Source: Vicinamibacteria bacterium
GTDB lineage: Bacteria; Acidobacteriota; Vicinamibacteria; Vicinamibacterales; 2-12-FULL-66-21
NCBI GenBank assembly: GCA_025937075.1
Contig: JAICSD010000099.1
Location: forward strand, 1 to 11,515
DNA length: 11,515 bases
Reading direction: 5' to 3'
The translations under genes and the position numbers were made by a program. Positions within the stretch are counted from its first letter, which is position 1. The number at the start of each line of letters is the position of its first letter. A model generated the notes under the pieces. That model did no database searches and was not told where the DNA came from. It was given only the letters and a program-made list of their open reading frames with translations. Below are positions 1 to 7,036 of the stretch, in pieces.

Positions 1-2149
1 CGAGACGCGGATACGACAGCCAGAGCCGCTCCGCCGGCGCGCCGACGGCCAGGCGCAGCAGCAGACGCTCGGTCTGCAGCCGCGCCTGCTGCTCGAGCAG
101 GCCGGCCGCGAGCGGCACGCGCATCTCGGCGTCGAGCATCAGCGGATCCTCGTGCGGGTGCTGCGGGAACATGCGCTCGGCCAGGCCGGGCACGAAGACG
201 ACCTTGAACGCGCGTCCGCGCGCCTGGTGCGGGCTGCCGACGAACACCGCGCCGTAGCGCTGCGGCGGAGGTTCCACGTCCAGCGTGAGCAGCCGCTCGG
301 CCAGCACGTCGCGCGCTTCCTCGAGCGATACCGGCCCGATGTCGCCCATCGGCCGCAGTTCGGCGAGGACGCGCAGGACGCGCTCGGGCCTGCGCAGCAC
401 GACCGGCGCCAGCTCCGCGAACCGATCGAGCCACTCGCGCCACGTCCCGGTCGGCGGCCAGCGTGCGATCCGATCGATGATCGGAAGCGCAAACGCCCTC
501 AGGTGGCCGAGGTTGCGCAGATCGCGCTCGAATCGCGCGGCGCGCGGCGAATCCGGATCGCTGCGGCGCTCTTCCGCAATCTTCCGGCGATAGCTCTGGG
601 CCAGGCCGTCGAGCCTGCGGTGCCATCTGGCGGGATCACCGCCGATCACGGCCGATTCGACGATGAGCGTTTCCCATTTCCACGGAGCGCGCAGCGCTCC
701 GGCAACGACCGCCGCGTCTTCGTCTGTCTCGGCGCTTGCAGACTCGGGCGGATCGTCGTCGGCCCGTGGGGGAGGCACGCCCTCGCCGGATGCCGTCGAG
801 AACGCCATGATCGCTTCGTCGGACTGAGGCGTGAATGGTTCGTGTTCGGCGGCTTTCAAAAGGCCGCCGGACGTTGACACGGACGATGCGGTCAACTGCG
901 GAACCTGGGCGAGTGACAGATACTCCGCGAACCGCCTCGCCGAGAGCTTCTCGCACGCACACGAGAGGATGGCAATGAATGCGCGCCCCGCCGGGTGCGG
1001 ACGCGTGGTGCCGCGATCGAACCATGCGGGCACGCCGGCGCGCGACAGCGCGTGTTCCAGGAGACCGGCATAGCGCTGCGGCGCTCGTACGAACACCGCC
1101 ATCTCGTCGAACGCGACGCCAGCGCGGGCTTCGCGCAGAATTCGCCTGGCGATCTCGACGCACTCCCGCCCCTCGCCCGGCGCAGAGAAGAAGACAACGT
1201 CGCCGGCCGACGGTCGCTCGGGCGCGGGATAGTCCCTGAACAGCATGCGCCAGAGGGCTGCGAGATCGGTTGGCCCCTGCTGCTCGAGAACGTCCGGCTC
1301 GATCCCAAGCTCGCGAAAACGATCGAGCGCCGCCACGTCGCCGAACGGCATCGTGATGAGGACGTTCGTAGCGTGTGCGTGGGCGGATGCGGGTGCGGGT
1401 GCGGGCGCGGTTCTCGTAGCGCGCAACTTTAGTTGCGCGGATGAGTGTGCAGTACTCGTAGCGGGCACGTTTAGTTGCGCGTCGATCTCCAGCAGCGCAG
1501 CGACGAACATCTGCTCGGCGCGCGAGTCAATCGGAACATCGAGCAGCAGGAGCGGAAGACGCCGCAGCGCGTCGGCCCAGGCCGATCGCCCGCGAAGCGC
1601 CAGCGCGGCGGCGTCGAACAGCGCGGCGCGATCGGTAGCGGCGGCCGCGGCGAACTGGGCGTCGAACCGATCGAGCACTGCCGCGAGATCCGCGCCGCCG
1701 AGGGGCAGCCCGCTCAAGCGGCCGCTGGTGACGTCCGCGAGGCGCAGCTCCTGCAGGGTGCGCGCGAGCGCGCGCGGAAACCCTGGCGTGCGCGCCACCG
1801 GCGCGAAGTATTGCAGCGCGCCGTCGCGCTCGGCCTCGAACGTCGCGCGCGCGGCGACGGCGTCCGAGCCGAGCTGCGTCACGGGCGCGCGCTGCTCGTC
1901 CGCGAGCACGGGCGCGGCGAGGCGCGCCGCAAGCTGCGTGAGGCTGAAGCGATGGATTCCAACCGCCGCGCCCACCTCTACGATCACCCCGCGGACGAGA
2001 TCGTCGACGGCACCGCGTGACGCGCCGACGACCAGCACGTCAGACGTGCGGGCGTGCTCTCTCAGGAATGCTCGCGCCGCATCGAGACGCAGATGGGCCG
2101 CCGAGGACTCGACGAGTCGAATGGCGCTGGACAAGGCAGGGCGGGACAT
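1..2149 (-). CDS. AddB/RecB-like helicase-nuclease subunit (PD-(D/E)XK nuclease family), 3' end outside window
   Basis: The frame stays open from ATG 2149 to the left edge, giving at least 716 residues without a stop. Family knowledge: AddB-type proteins pair with a UvrD-like helicase (AddA) to resect DNA double-strand breaks in the cytoplasm. Seen: an N-terminal helicase-like region with an LLLLDVPIDSRAEQ segment near residues 202-215, ITMPFGD at 265-271, and VFVGSPHQARGRAFKVVFVP then GLAERMFPQ at about 635-663. The last block matches the AddB/RexB block preceding the C-terminal nuclease. No GxxGxGK[ST] Walker A is present; the N-terminus has GASRGAVDD near residues 43-51, so this subunit is probably not an ATPase. 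The nuclease motif and any Fe-S cysteines would lie beyond the edge. Residues 224-261 are an in-frame low-complexity insertion containing a palindromic DNA repeat. The start is supported by a strong Shine-Dalgarno and an upstream -10. Family call is confident; the exact AddB assignment is inferred. Confidence 0.85.
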   Translation of the reverse strand, partial: MSRPALSSAIRLVESSAAHLRLDAARAFLREHARTSDVLVVGASRGAVDDLVRGVIVEVGAAVGIHRFSLTQLAARLAAPVLADEQRAPVTQLGSDAVAARATFEAERDGALQYFAPVARTPGFPRALARTLQELRLADVTSGRLSGLPLGGADLAAVLDRFDAQFAAAAATDRAALFDAAALALRGRSAWADALRRLPLLLLDVPIDSRAEQMFVAALLEIDAQLNVPATSTAHSSAQLKLRATRTAPAPAPASAHAHATNVLITMPFGDVAALDRFRELGIEPDVLEQQGPTDLAALWRMLFRDYPAPERPSAGDVVFFSAPGEGRECVEIARRILREARAGVAFDEMAVFVRAPQRYAGLLEHALSRAGVPAWFDRGTTRPHPAGRAFIAILSCACEKLSARRFAEYLSLAQVPQLTASSVSTSGGLLKAAEHEPFTPQSDEAIMAFSTASGEGVPPPRADDDPPESASAETDEDAAVVAGALRAPWKWETLIVESAVIGGDPARWHRRLDGLAQSYRRKIAEERRSDPDSPRAARFERDLRNLGHLRAFALPIIDRIARWPPTGTWREWLDRFAELAPVVLRRPERVLRVLAELRPMGDIGPVSLEEARDVLAERLLTLDVEPPPQRYGAVFVGSPHQARGRAFKVVFVPGLAERMFPQHPHEDPLMLDAEMRVPLAAGLLEQQARLQTERLLLRLAVGAPAERLWLSYPRL
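1384..1409. repeat. Hexamer-like GGGTGC microsatellite in the nuclease gene
   Basis: Imperfect repeats of GGGTGC (variants GGATGC and GGGCGC) directly adjoin the palindromic repeats. On the minus strand they encode the Ala-Pro run at about residues 248-256, followed by an Ala-His run to about 260. Together with the palindromes they form a flexible insert of about 38 residues between a helix ending at E221-I-D and the strand NVLITMPFGD. The 6-nt unit allows length change without frameshift. Confidence 0.65.
1413..1481. repeat. Two copies of a 27-nt palindromic (REP-like) repeat inside a coding sequence
   Basis: Copy 1 is 1413-1439 and copy 2 is 1455-1481. Both begin CTCGTAGCG and end TTTAGTTGCGCG, and they match at 24 of 27 positions. 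Copy 1 carries a perfect inverted repeat at 1420-1439, CGCGCAACT and AGTTGCGCG around TT. Copy 2 has lost part of its left arm. The period is 42 nt, so both copies are read in the same phase by the minus-strand nuclease gene, giving AQLN..ATST at residues 224-233 and AQLK..ATRT at 238-247. The copies use AT-rich codons (CTA, AAG, ACT) unlike the rest of the gene. Confidence 0.8.
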
Positions 2150-2156
2150 CAGCGAG

Positions 2157-2164
2157 CTCCTCCC
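2157..2164 (-). promoter_or_regulatory. Shine-Dalgarno for the AddB-like gene
   Basis: The minus strand reads GGGAGGAG with 7 nt to ATG 2149. This is the strongest ribosome binding site in the window and fixes the start. Confidence 0.8.
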
Positions 2165-2216
2165 GGACATCGTGCCGGGTCACCGGTCGCGGCCGCGCGA
2201 CGCAGCCGCCGCGCGC

Positions 2217-2225
2217 AGTGTAGCA
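2217..2225 (-). promoter_or_regulatory. Predicted extended -10 promoter of the AddB-like gene
   Basis: The minus strand reads TGC-TACACT, an extended -10 (TGn then TAnnnT). It predicts a start near 2210 and a leader of about 60 nt. No good -35 is seen at 16-18 nt upstream, as is usual for extended -10 promoters. Prediction from sequence only. Confidence 0.45.
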
Positions 2226-2241
2226 TGGGCTGCGCTCCGCC

Positions 2242-2269
2242 GGGATTCGGGATTCGGGATTCGGGATTC
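2242..2269. repeat. Four tandem GGGATTC heptamers
   Basis: Four perfect head-to-tail copies of GGGATTC lie in the 132-bp divergent spacer, ending 12 bp before the acetyltransferase ATG. Seven-nt intergenic repeats of this kind occur in some GC-rich bacteria; their function is unknown. The tract occupies where the -35 region of the acetyltransferase promoter would be expected. Confidence 0.85.
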
Positions 2270-2281
2270 GGATAGGGTTCC

Positions 2282-3160
2282 ATGCTCTTCGCGACGACGA
2301 CACTGGCCGCTCGCATCGAACGCGCCGAGTCCCGGCTCGCGTGCGATTTCGCCGACGCCGCTCGGCATCGGCGCAGCGATGTCGTGATCCGGCCCTTCAG
2401 TGGCTCCGCGGCGATCTTCGCCGGGCCCGACCAGCCGTTCAACAAGGTCGTCGGCCTTGGTTTCGATGGTCCGGTCGACGTCAGCGTGCTGGACGACATC
2501 GAGCGCGAATTCGACACGCTCGATGCGCCGATTCGCGTCGAGCACTCGAGCCTGGCGGATCCGGCCGTCGCCACCTTGTTGACGGCGCGCGGCTATCGGC
2601 TCGTCGGGTTCGAGAACGTCCTGGGCTTCGAACTGACGCGCGAGCGTATCGCTGACGCGGCGCAGCACGGGCAGGCGCATCGCGCGCGGGGCATTACCGT
2701 CGGCGCGGCATCACCGGATGAAACGCGCGACTGGACGGCCGCGCTCCTCGAAGGATTCGAGCACCCCGACGTATATGACGGCCCGCCGTCCGACGAGTCG
2801 TTTCCCCGCGAGTCGATCGAGGCGGTGTTCGGCGATTACGCACGCATCCCGGGCATCGGGCGATTCGTCGGACGCCGTGACGGGGTCATCGCAGGGGCCG
2901 CGGCGATGCGCATCCGCGATGGCCTCGCGCAACTGTGCGGGGCTGCAACACGACCCGACCATCGCCGCAAGGGCGTGCAGTCGGCGCTGCTGCACGCGAG
3001 ACTCGTCCATGCGGCGGAAAATGGCTGCGATCTCGCGGTCGTGACAACGCAGGCGGGATCCAAGTCACAGGAAAACGTCCAGCGCGCGGGCTGTGTCCTG
3101 CTGTATGCGCGCGCCATCCTCGTGCGCGCCGCCGGAACTGAAAGGCGCGCGCCCGCGTAA
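2282..3160 (+). CDS. GNAT family N-acetyltransferase
   Basis: A 292-residue protein predicted to transfer an acetyl group from acetyl-CoA to an amine; the substrate cannot be read from sequence. Two GNAT-like halves are suggested. Residues about 34-120 look like a degenerate first half. Residues about 137-285 form the catalytic half, with the acetyl-CoA pyrophosphate loop RRKGVQSALL at 228-237 (canonical Q/RxxGxG/A, here with Gln at the last position) and the late GNAT segment TTQAGSKSQENVQRAGCVLL at 255-274. The ATG at 2282 has no Shine-Dalgarno; GGGATTC heptamers and GGATAGGGTT lie just upstream. The O-methyltransferase follows 32 bp after the stop on the same strand, so the two are probably co-transcribed. 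Family confident, role unknown. Confidence 0.88.
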   Translation: MLFATTTLAARIERAESRLACDFADAARHRRSDVVIRPFSGSAAIFAGPDQPFNKVVGLGFDGPVDVSVLDDIEREFDTLDAPIRVEHSSLADPAVATLLTARGYRLVGFENVLGFELTRERIADAAQHGQAHRARGITVGAASPDETRDWTAALLEGFEHPDVYDGPPSDESFPRESIEAVFGDYARIPGIGRFVGRRDGVIAGAAAMRIRDGLAQLCGAATRPDHRRKGVQSALLHARLVHAAENGCDLAVVTTQAGSKSQENVQRAGCVLLYARAILVRAAGTERRAPA

Positions 3161-3182
3161 GAATCGTTCAGAAAACAAGCGT

Positions 3183-3187
3183 GGAGG
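3183..3187 (+). promoter_or_regulatory. Shine-Dalgarno that sets the methyltransferase start at GTG 3193
   Basis: GGAGG lies 5 nt before GTG 3193. The earlier in-frame GTG at 3181 overlaps this site and has no Shine-Dalgarno of its own, so 3193 is preferred. Confidence 0.7.
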
Positions 3188-3192
3188 TACTC

Positions 3193-4239
3193 GTGGACAC
3201 TGCCGTAGTCAGCACGACAACGACCGATCAGCAGGCACAGCAGCGGGCCTTTCAACAGGTCCTGCAGGCAGCCACCGGATACATCGCGTCAACCGCACTG
3301 CAGGTCGCGCTTCGGCTCCAGATCGCCGATCACATCGCCTCAGGCACCACTTCTGCACGCTCTCTCGCGCGCGCGTGCGGCGCCAACGAGGACGCGTTGT
3401 ATCGCGTGCTTCGCCTGCTGGCGATGATGGGGATCTTCGAAGAGACGAGTCCCCGTACGTTTGGGCTGACGCCCGCCGCCGCGGCCCTCCGTCAGGTGCC
3501 GGGCTCGTTGTACGACATGGCGCTGTGGCTCTGCGATCCGTTTCACCTTCGCGTGTACGCGGACGCGATGCACTCGGTCGAGACTGGCGCGCCCGCTGTC
3601 GAGAAGACGTACGGCATGCCCGTGTTCGAGTATTTCGCGAACAATCCTGAGCTGTCCGCGATCTTCAACAGCGCCATGACGTCGTTCAGCGGCATGGTCG
3701 CGCCGGCCGCCATCGAGGCGTACGATTTCAGCGGCATCCGTGTGCTCGTCGATGTCGCGGGCGGGCACGGCGGCGTGCTGACGGGCGTACTCGCGAAGCA
3801 TCCACAGATGCGGGGGGTCCTCTGCGACCTGCCGCACGTCATCGACGGAGCGAGGCCGCGAATCGCATCCCTCGGTCTCGCAGATCGCTGCCAGACCGTC
3901 GCGTGCGACATGTTCGCGGCCATCCCGGATGGCGGCGACGCCTACATCATGAAGCACATCATCCACGACTGGGACGATGAGCGGGCGGGCGTGATCCTGC
4001 GCAACATCCGTCGCGTGCTGCCGAAGGACGGCCGCGTGCTGCTGCTCGAGTCGGTCGTCGCGCCGGGCAACGAGCCGGATTTCTCGAAAGTGATCGATCT
4101 CGAGATGCTGCTGCTGCCGGGTGGACGTGAGCGGACGGCCGACGAGTTCCGCGCGCTCTTTGCCGCGAACGGGTTCGAGCTGACGGGCATCATCGCGACC
4201 CAGTCGCCGCTCAGCGTCATTGAAGCCAAGCCGCGGTAG
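3193..4239 (+). CDS. SAM-dependent O-methyltransferase, COMT/hydroxyneurosporene type (Methyltransf_2)
   Basis: A 348-residue class I methyltransferase of the caffeate O-methyltransferase family, predicted to methylate a hydroxyl of a small, often aromatic or polyketide, metabolite in the cytosol. Residues about 20-100 form the helical dimerisation/winged-helix domain (VLQAATGYIASTALQVAL onward). The SAM-binding motif I is VDVAGGHGG at 186-194, followed by CDLPHV at 211-216 and ACDMF at 237-241. The catalytic-base segment KHIIHDWDDE spans 254-263, with His258 at the usual catalytic position. LLLESVV at 283-289 and DLEMLLLPGGRERT at 302-315 are typical of the C-terminus. The length is normal for the family. 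GTG 3193 is chosen over GTG 3181 because of the GGAGG. It follows the acetyltransferase closely; no other biosynthetic gene is in view, so the substrate is unknown. Confidence 0.92.
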   Translation: MDTAVVSTTTTDQQAQQRAFQQVLQAATGYIASTALQVALRLQIADHIASGTTSARSLARACGANEDALYRVLRLLAMMGIFEETSPRTFGLTPAAAALRQVPGSLYDMALWLCDPFHLRVYADAMHSVETGAPAVEKTYGMPVFEYFANNPELSAIFNSAMTSFSGMVAPAAIEAYDFSGIRVLVDVAGGHGGVLTGVLAKHPQMRGVLCDLPHVIDGARPRIASLGLADRCQTVACDMFAAIPDGGDAYIMKHIIHDWDDERAGVILRNIRRVLPKDGRVLLLESVVAPGNEPDFSKVIDLEMLLLPGGRERTADEFRALFAANGFELTGIIATQSPLSVIEAKPR

Positions 4240-4263
4240 GAAACCAGCGCGCGGCGATGGGGT

Positions 4264-4284
4264 CCGGCGGGGCGAAGCCCCCGG
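4264..4284. terminator. Possible bidirectional terminator hairpin
   Basis: GGGGC-GAA-GCCCC forms a 5-bp GC core at 4269-4281, flanked by outer CCGG at 4264-4267 and 4281-4284 that can pair in an alternative fold. It lies in the 49-bp gap between the convergent methyltransferase and BACON lipoprotein genes. No U-tract follows on either strand, so this is weak. Confidence 0.35.
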
Positions 4285-4288
4285 TTGA

Positions 4289-6961
4289 TCATGACCCAGC
4301 TTGCGTCAGCGTGAACGTCTGACCCGCGATGGTCAGCGTTCCGCTGCGCGGCGCCCCCGTCGCGTTTGCGTCGGCCGTGAATTGCACGGCTCCGGATCCG
4401 GCGCCATCTGCACCTGCCGTGATCGTGATCCACGGCGCGTTGCTCACGGCCGTCCACGCGCACGAGTCCGAGGCCGTGACCGTCACCGAAAGCATCCCGC
4501 CACCGACTCCAACCATCTGCGCCATCGGCGCGATCGAGAACGCGCAGCCGCTGTCCTGGTTGATCGTGACGGTTCGGCCGGCGATTGTCGCCGTTCCGGC
4601 GCGCGCAGCTCCCATATTCGGCTGAATATCGAGCTGTACGTTCCCGTTGCCGGTCCCGCTCGCGCCCGCGGTGACAGCAAGCCACGGCGCGTTCGACACG
4701 GCCGTCCACGCGCACTCCGCAGCGCCCGTGACGGCAATGTTCTGCGACCCGCCCGTCGCAGGCATCGTAGCCGTGTCGGGCATCACGCCGAACGTGCATC
4801 CTGATTCCTGCGTGATCGTAAACGTCTGTCCGGCAGCGGTGATCGTGCCCGCTCGTGCCGCGCCCGTGTTCGCCGCAGCGCTGAACTGCACGGTGCCGTT
4901 GCCGGCGCCGCTCGCGCCCGACGTGATCGTGATCCACGGCGCGTTCCCTGCTGCGGTCCACGAACACGAGCCACTGCCTATGACGGTGAAGGATCCGGAA
5001 CCGCCGGCGGCAGGCACGGACTGCCCCGGCGCGGAGAGCATCGAAGTGCAGCCGCTCGACTGGGTGACGGTGAACGTCTGGCCCGCAATCGTCGCCGTCC
5101 CGGTGCGCGCCGCTTCCGTGCTCGCATCCACCGTCACCTGCACCGTCCCGTTCCCGGATCCGCTGGCGGTCGACAGGTGGATCCACGGCGCATTGCTGGC
5201 CGCCATCCAGTTGCAGCCACCCCCACCCGTGACGGTCACGGCGATCGGCGTGCCCCCCGTGCCGCCGCTCCCGACGTTCTGACCTGATGGCGCGATGGAG
5301 AACGTGCAGCCGCCGTCCTGTGCAATCGTGAATGTCTGGCCCCCGACGCTAATCCTGGCGGACCGCTGTCCGCCCGTGTTTGCAGCGGCGGCGTAGTGGA
5401 CGGTGCCCTTGCCCGTGCCGCTCGCGCCGGAGGAAATCGTAATCCAGGATGCATTGCTCGACGCCGTCCAGGCGCAGCCGGATCCGGTATTCACGTCGAA
5501 CGTCCCGGATCCTCCCGACGCGGGGACAGACGCGTCCCCCGACGAGAGCGAGAACGTGCAGCCCTCTCCCTGGTTCACGGTGAACGTGTGCTCCGCGATG
5601 GTGAGCGTGCCCGAACGCGCCGGCCCTGTCGTCGCGGCGACCGAGTACTTCACCGTGCCGTTCCCGGAACCGCTGGTCCCCGAGTCGATCTTGATCCACG
5701 AGGCGTTGCTCCTCGACGTCCACGCGCAACCCCCGCCGGCGGTGACGCCGATATTGCCGCTGCCGCCGGACGAGGGAACCGACTGCGAGTCGGGATCGAT
5801 CGCGAACGTGCAGCCCTCACCCTCCGTGATCGTGACCGTCTGGCCGGCGATCGTGACCGTCCCGGATCGCGACGGTCCACTCGTCCCCACCACCGCGAGC
5901 GTGACGACGCCGGCGCCGCTGCCCGCCGCTCCACCGGTGATCGTGATCCACGACGCGTTGCTCGCGGCCGTCCACCCGCACCCCGACGCGGCGTTGACGT
6001 TGACCGTTCGCGAGCCGCCGGACGCGTCGACCGCGTGCGCAAGCGGCGACACGTCGTAGCTGCAGCCCGCCGACTGCGTCACGGTGAAGATCTGGCCGGC
6101 GATCGTGATGCTGCCCGTGCGTGATGGACCCGACGTCGCGTCCACGCTGAACCCGGCGGTCCCGTTGCCGGCGCCCGTTGTTCCAGCCGTGACGGTGATC
6201 CAGGGGGCGTTGCTCGCGGCGATCCACGGACATCCAGCACCGCCGGTGACCGTGACGACACCTGCCCCGCCGTCTGCTCCCGTCGTATACGTCGTCGGTG
6301 CGATGGCGTACGAGCACCCTTCCGCTTGCGTCACCGAGAAGTGGAGCCCGGCGACGGTGACCGTGCCTGTTCGAGGCGGACCAGTCGTCGGCGCGACGGT
6401 GAACGCCACGGACGCGCTGCCCTTGCCGGTTGCTCCGGCAGTTATGGAAATCCAATCGGCGTCGGACGAAGCGGTCCACGTACACAGCGCGCTCGAGGCG
6501 CGCACGTCGACGGAACGGGATCCGCCTGCCTGTGGAAATGACGCGGCGTTCTGCGAAAGCTCGTAGCCGCACTCGGCAGCGGACTGCGTGACCGCGGCGC
6601 GCTGACCGTTCAGCATGATGGCGCCCGTACGCGCCACCGGATCGCCGTTCGCGGTTGCGCTGAATTGGACCGTGCCGTCACCCTGTCCGCTGGATCCAGC
6701 GGTGATGTTGAGCCAGTTCACGTCCGGCTGGGCAGTCCACTGGCACTCTCGCTCGGTCTTGACGCTGAGACTTCCGCTTCCACCCAACGCGGGCAGCGGT
6801 GTGCCTGGCTGGTCAACTGTGACCGCACACTTGGATAAACCCGATGGTGACGTGTAGGTGTTGCCTGAGGAACCGCACGCCGCGATCGCCGCACACACCG
6901 CAAGAACAGCGGCGATGCCGGCCGAAATGGCGTGACCCCGGAAGCGAAGCAGCGCGCTCAT
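4289..6961 (-). CDS. Lipoprotein of ten tandem BACON domains
   Basis: An 890-residue exported protein. The N-terminus has a hydrophobic signal and the lipobox IAAC, so Cys29 would be lipidated and the protein anchored to a membrane facing out. The rest is ten BACON-type repeats of 84-86 residues, with first Cys at 45, 131, 216, 300, 384, 468, 552, 638, 722 and 806. The consensus runs GC(S/T)F.I.P, (A/S)GG(S/T)G, GCAWTA.SNA.WITIT.G, GNGTV.(F/Y), R.GT(I/V)TIAGQTFT(V/I)TQ. Every repeat keeps a second Cys before the first Trp, about 28 residues after the first, suggesting one disulfide each. BACON domains are proposed carbohydrate or mucin-binding modules, common as repeats in surface proteins; no enzymatic domain is present. 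It lies 75 bp after the dynamin-like gene on the same strand. No clear Shine-Dalgarno precedes ATG 6961. Function in adhesion or glycan binding is inferred. Confidence 0.9.
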   Translation of the reverse strand: MSALLRFRGHAISAGIAAVLAVCAAIAACGSSGNTYTSPSGLSKCAVTVDQPGTPLPALGGSGSLSVKTERECQWTAQPDVNWLNITAGSSGQGDGTVQFSATANGDPVARTGAIMLNGQRAAVTQSAAECGYELSQNAASFPQAGGSRSVDVRASSALCTWTASSDADWISITAGATGKGSASVAFTVAPTTGPPRTGTVTVAGLHFSVTQAEGCSYAIAPTTYTTGADGGAGVVTVTGGAGCPWIAASNAPWITVTAGTTGAGNGTAGFSVDATSGPSRTGSITIAGQIFTVTQSAGCSYDVSPLAHAVDASGGSRTVNVNAASGCGWTAASNASWITITGGAAGSGAGVVTLAVVGTSGPSRSGTVTIAGQTVTITEGEGCTFAIDPDSQSVPSSGGSGNIGVTAGGGCAWTSRSNASWIKIDSGTSGSGNGTVKYSVAATTGPARSGTLTIAEHTFTVNQGEGCTFSLSSGDASVPASGGSGTFDVNTGSGCAWTASSNASWITISSGASGTGKGTVHYAAAANTGGQRSARISVGGQTFTIAQDGGCTFSIAPSGQNVGSGGTGGTPIAVTVTGGGGCNWMAASNAPWIHLSTASGSGNGTVQVTVDASTEAARTGTATIAGQTFTVTQSSGCTSMLSAPGQSVPAAGGSGSFTVIGSGSCSWTAAGNAPWITITSGASGAGNGTVQFSAAANTGAARAGTITAAGQTFTITQESGCTFGVMPDTATMPATGGSQNIAVTGAAECAWTAVSNAPWLAVTAGASGTGNGNVQLDIQPNMGAARAGTATIAGRTVTINQDSGCAFSIAPMAQMVGVGGGMLSVTVTASDSCAWTAVSNAPWITITAGADGAGSGAVQFTADANATGAPRSGTLTIAGQTFTLTQAGS
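4292..6829. repeat. Coding tandem array, ten units of about 252 bp
   Basis: The unit corresponds to one BACON domain. Units are diverged at DNA level but keep blocks such as those coding for TIAGQTFTVTQ and SNAPWITIT. Repeat phasing is 84 residues in seven units, 85-86 in units 1, 2 and 7, and 85 in the last. Internal recombination could change copy number. Long antisense open frames here are by-products of the repeat composition. Confidence 0.85.
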
Positions 6962-7036
6962 CGTCGAAAACGGCTGTGGTGGCCGTCCCGGGAAGAGCTA
7001 CTGCTTTCAAATTGCCTACCAGAGGCTATGGCTGAG
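6962..7036 (-). promoter_or_regulatory. Leader of the BACON lipoprotein gene, with a hairpin
   Basis: The 75 bp between the GTPase stop and the lipoprotein ATG holds an ACGGC-CACCACA-GCCGT hairpin (6970-6986), the palindrome TCCCGGGA (6986-6993) and the string GGCAATTTGAAAGCAG (7002-7017). There is no Shine-Dalgarno. Whether it is a promoter, a structured RNA leader or just an operon spacer cannot be decided from sequence. Confidence 0.3.

Noticed and set aside
152..877. Open plus-strand frame of 241 codons, with others up to 2387
   Set aside because: Antisense to the AddB-like gene, Arg/Ala-rich with no domain; GC-rich third positions create such frames.
3181..3192. GTG 3181 as methyltransferase start
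   Set aside because: It overlaps the GGAGG that serves GTG 3193 and has no ribosome binding site.
3942..5186. Long minus-strand frame overlapping the lipoprotein and methyltransferase genes
   Set aside because: Arg/His/Asp-rich out-of-phase reading of the BACON repeats that then runs antisense through the methyltransferase gene.
4647..6566. Several plus-strand frames with repeated Ala/Pro/Val text
   Set aside because: Complement of the tandem BACON array; their periodicity mirrors the real repeats.
4292..6829. CRISPR-like regular spacing
   Set aside because: The 252-bp unit is coding domain duplication, with no short identical repeats and no cas genes.
6962..7036. c-di-GMP-I riboswitch
   Set aside because: Conserved core and tetraloop-receptor pairing are not recognisable; kept only as an open question.
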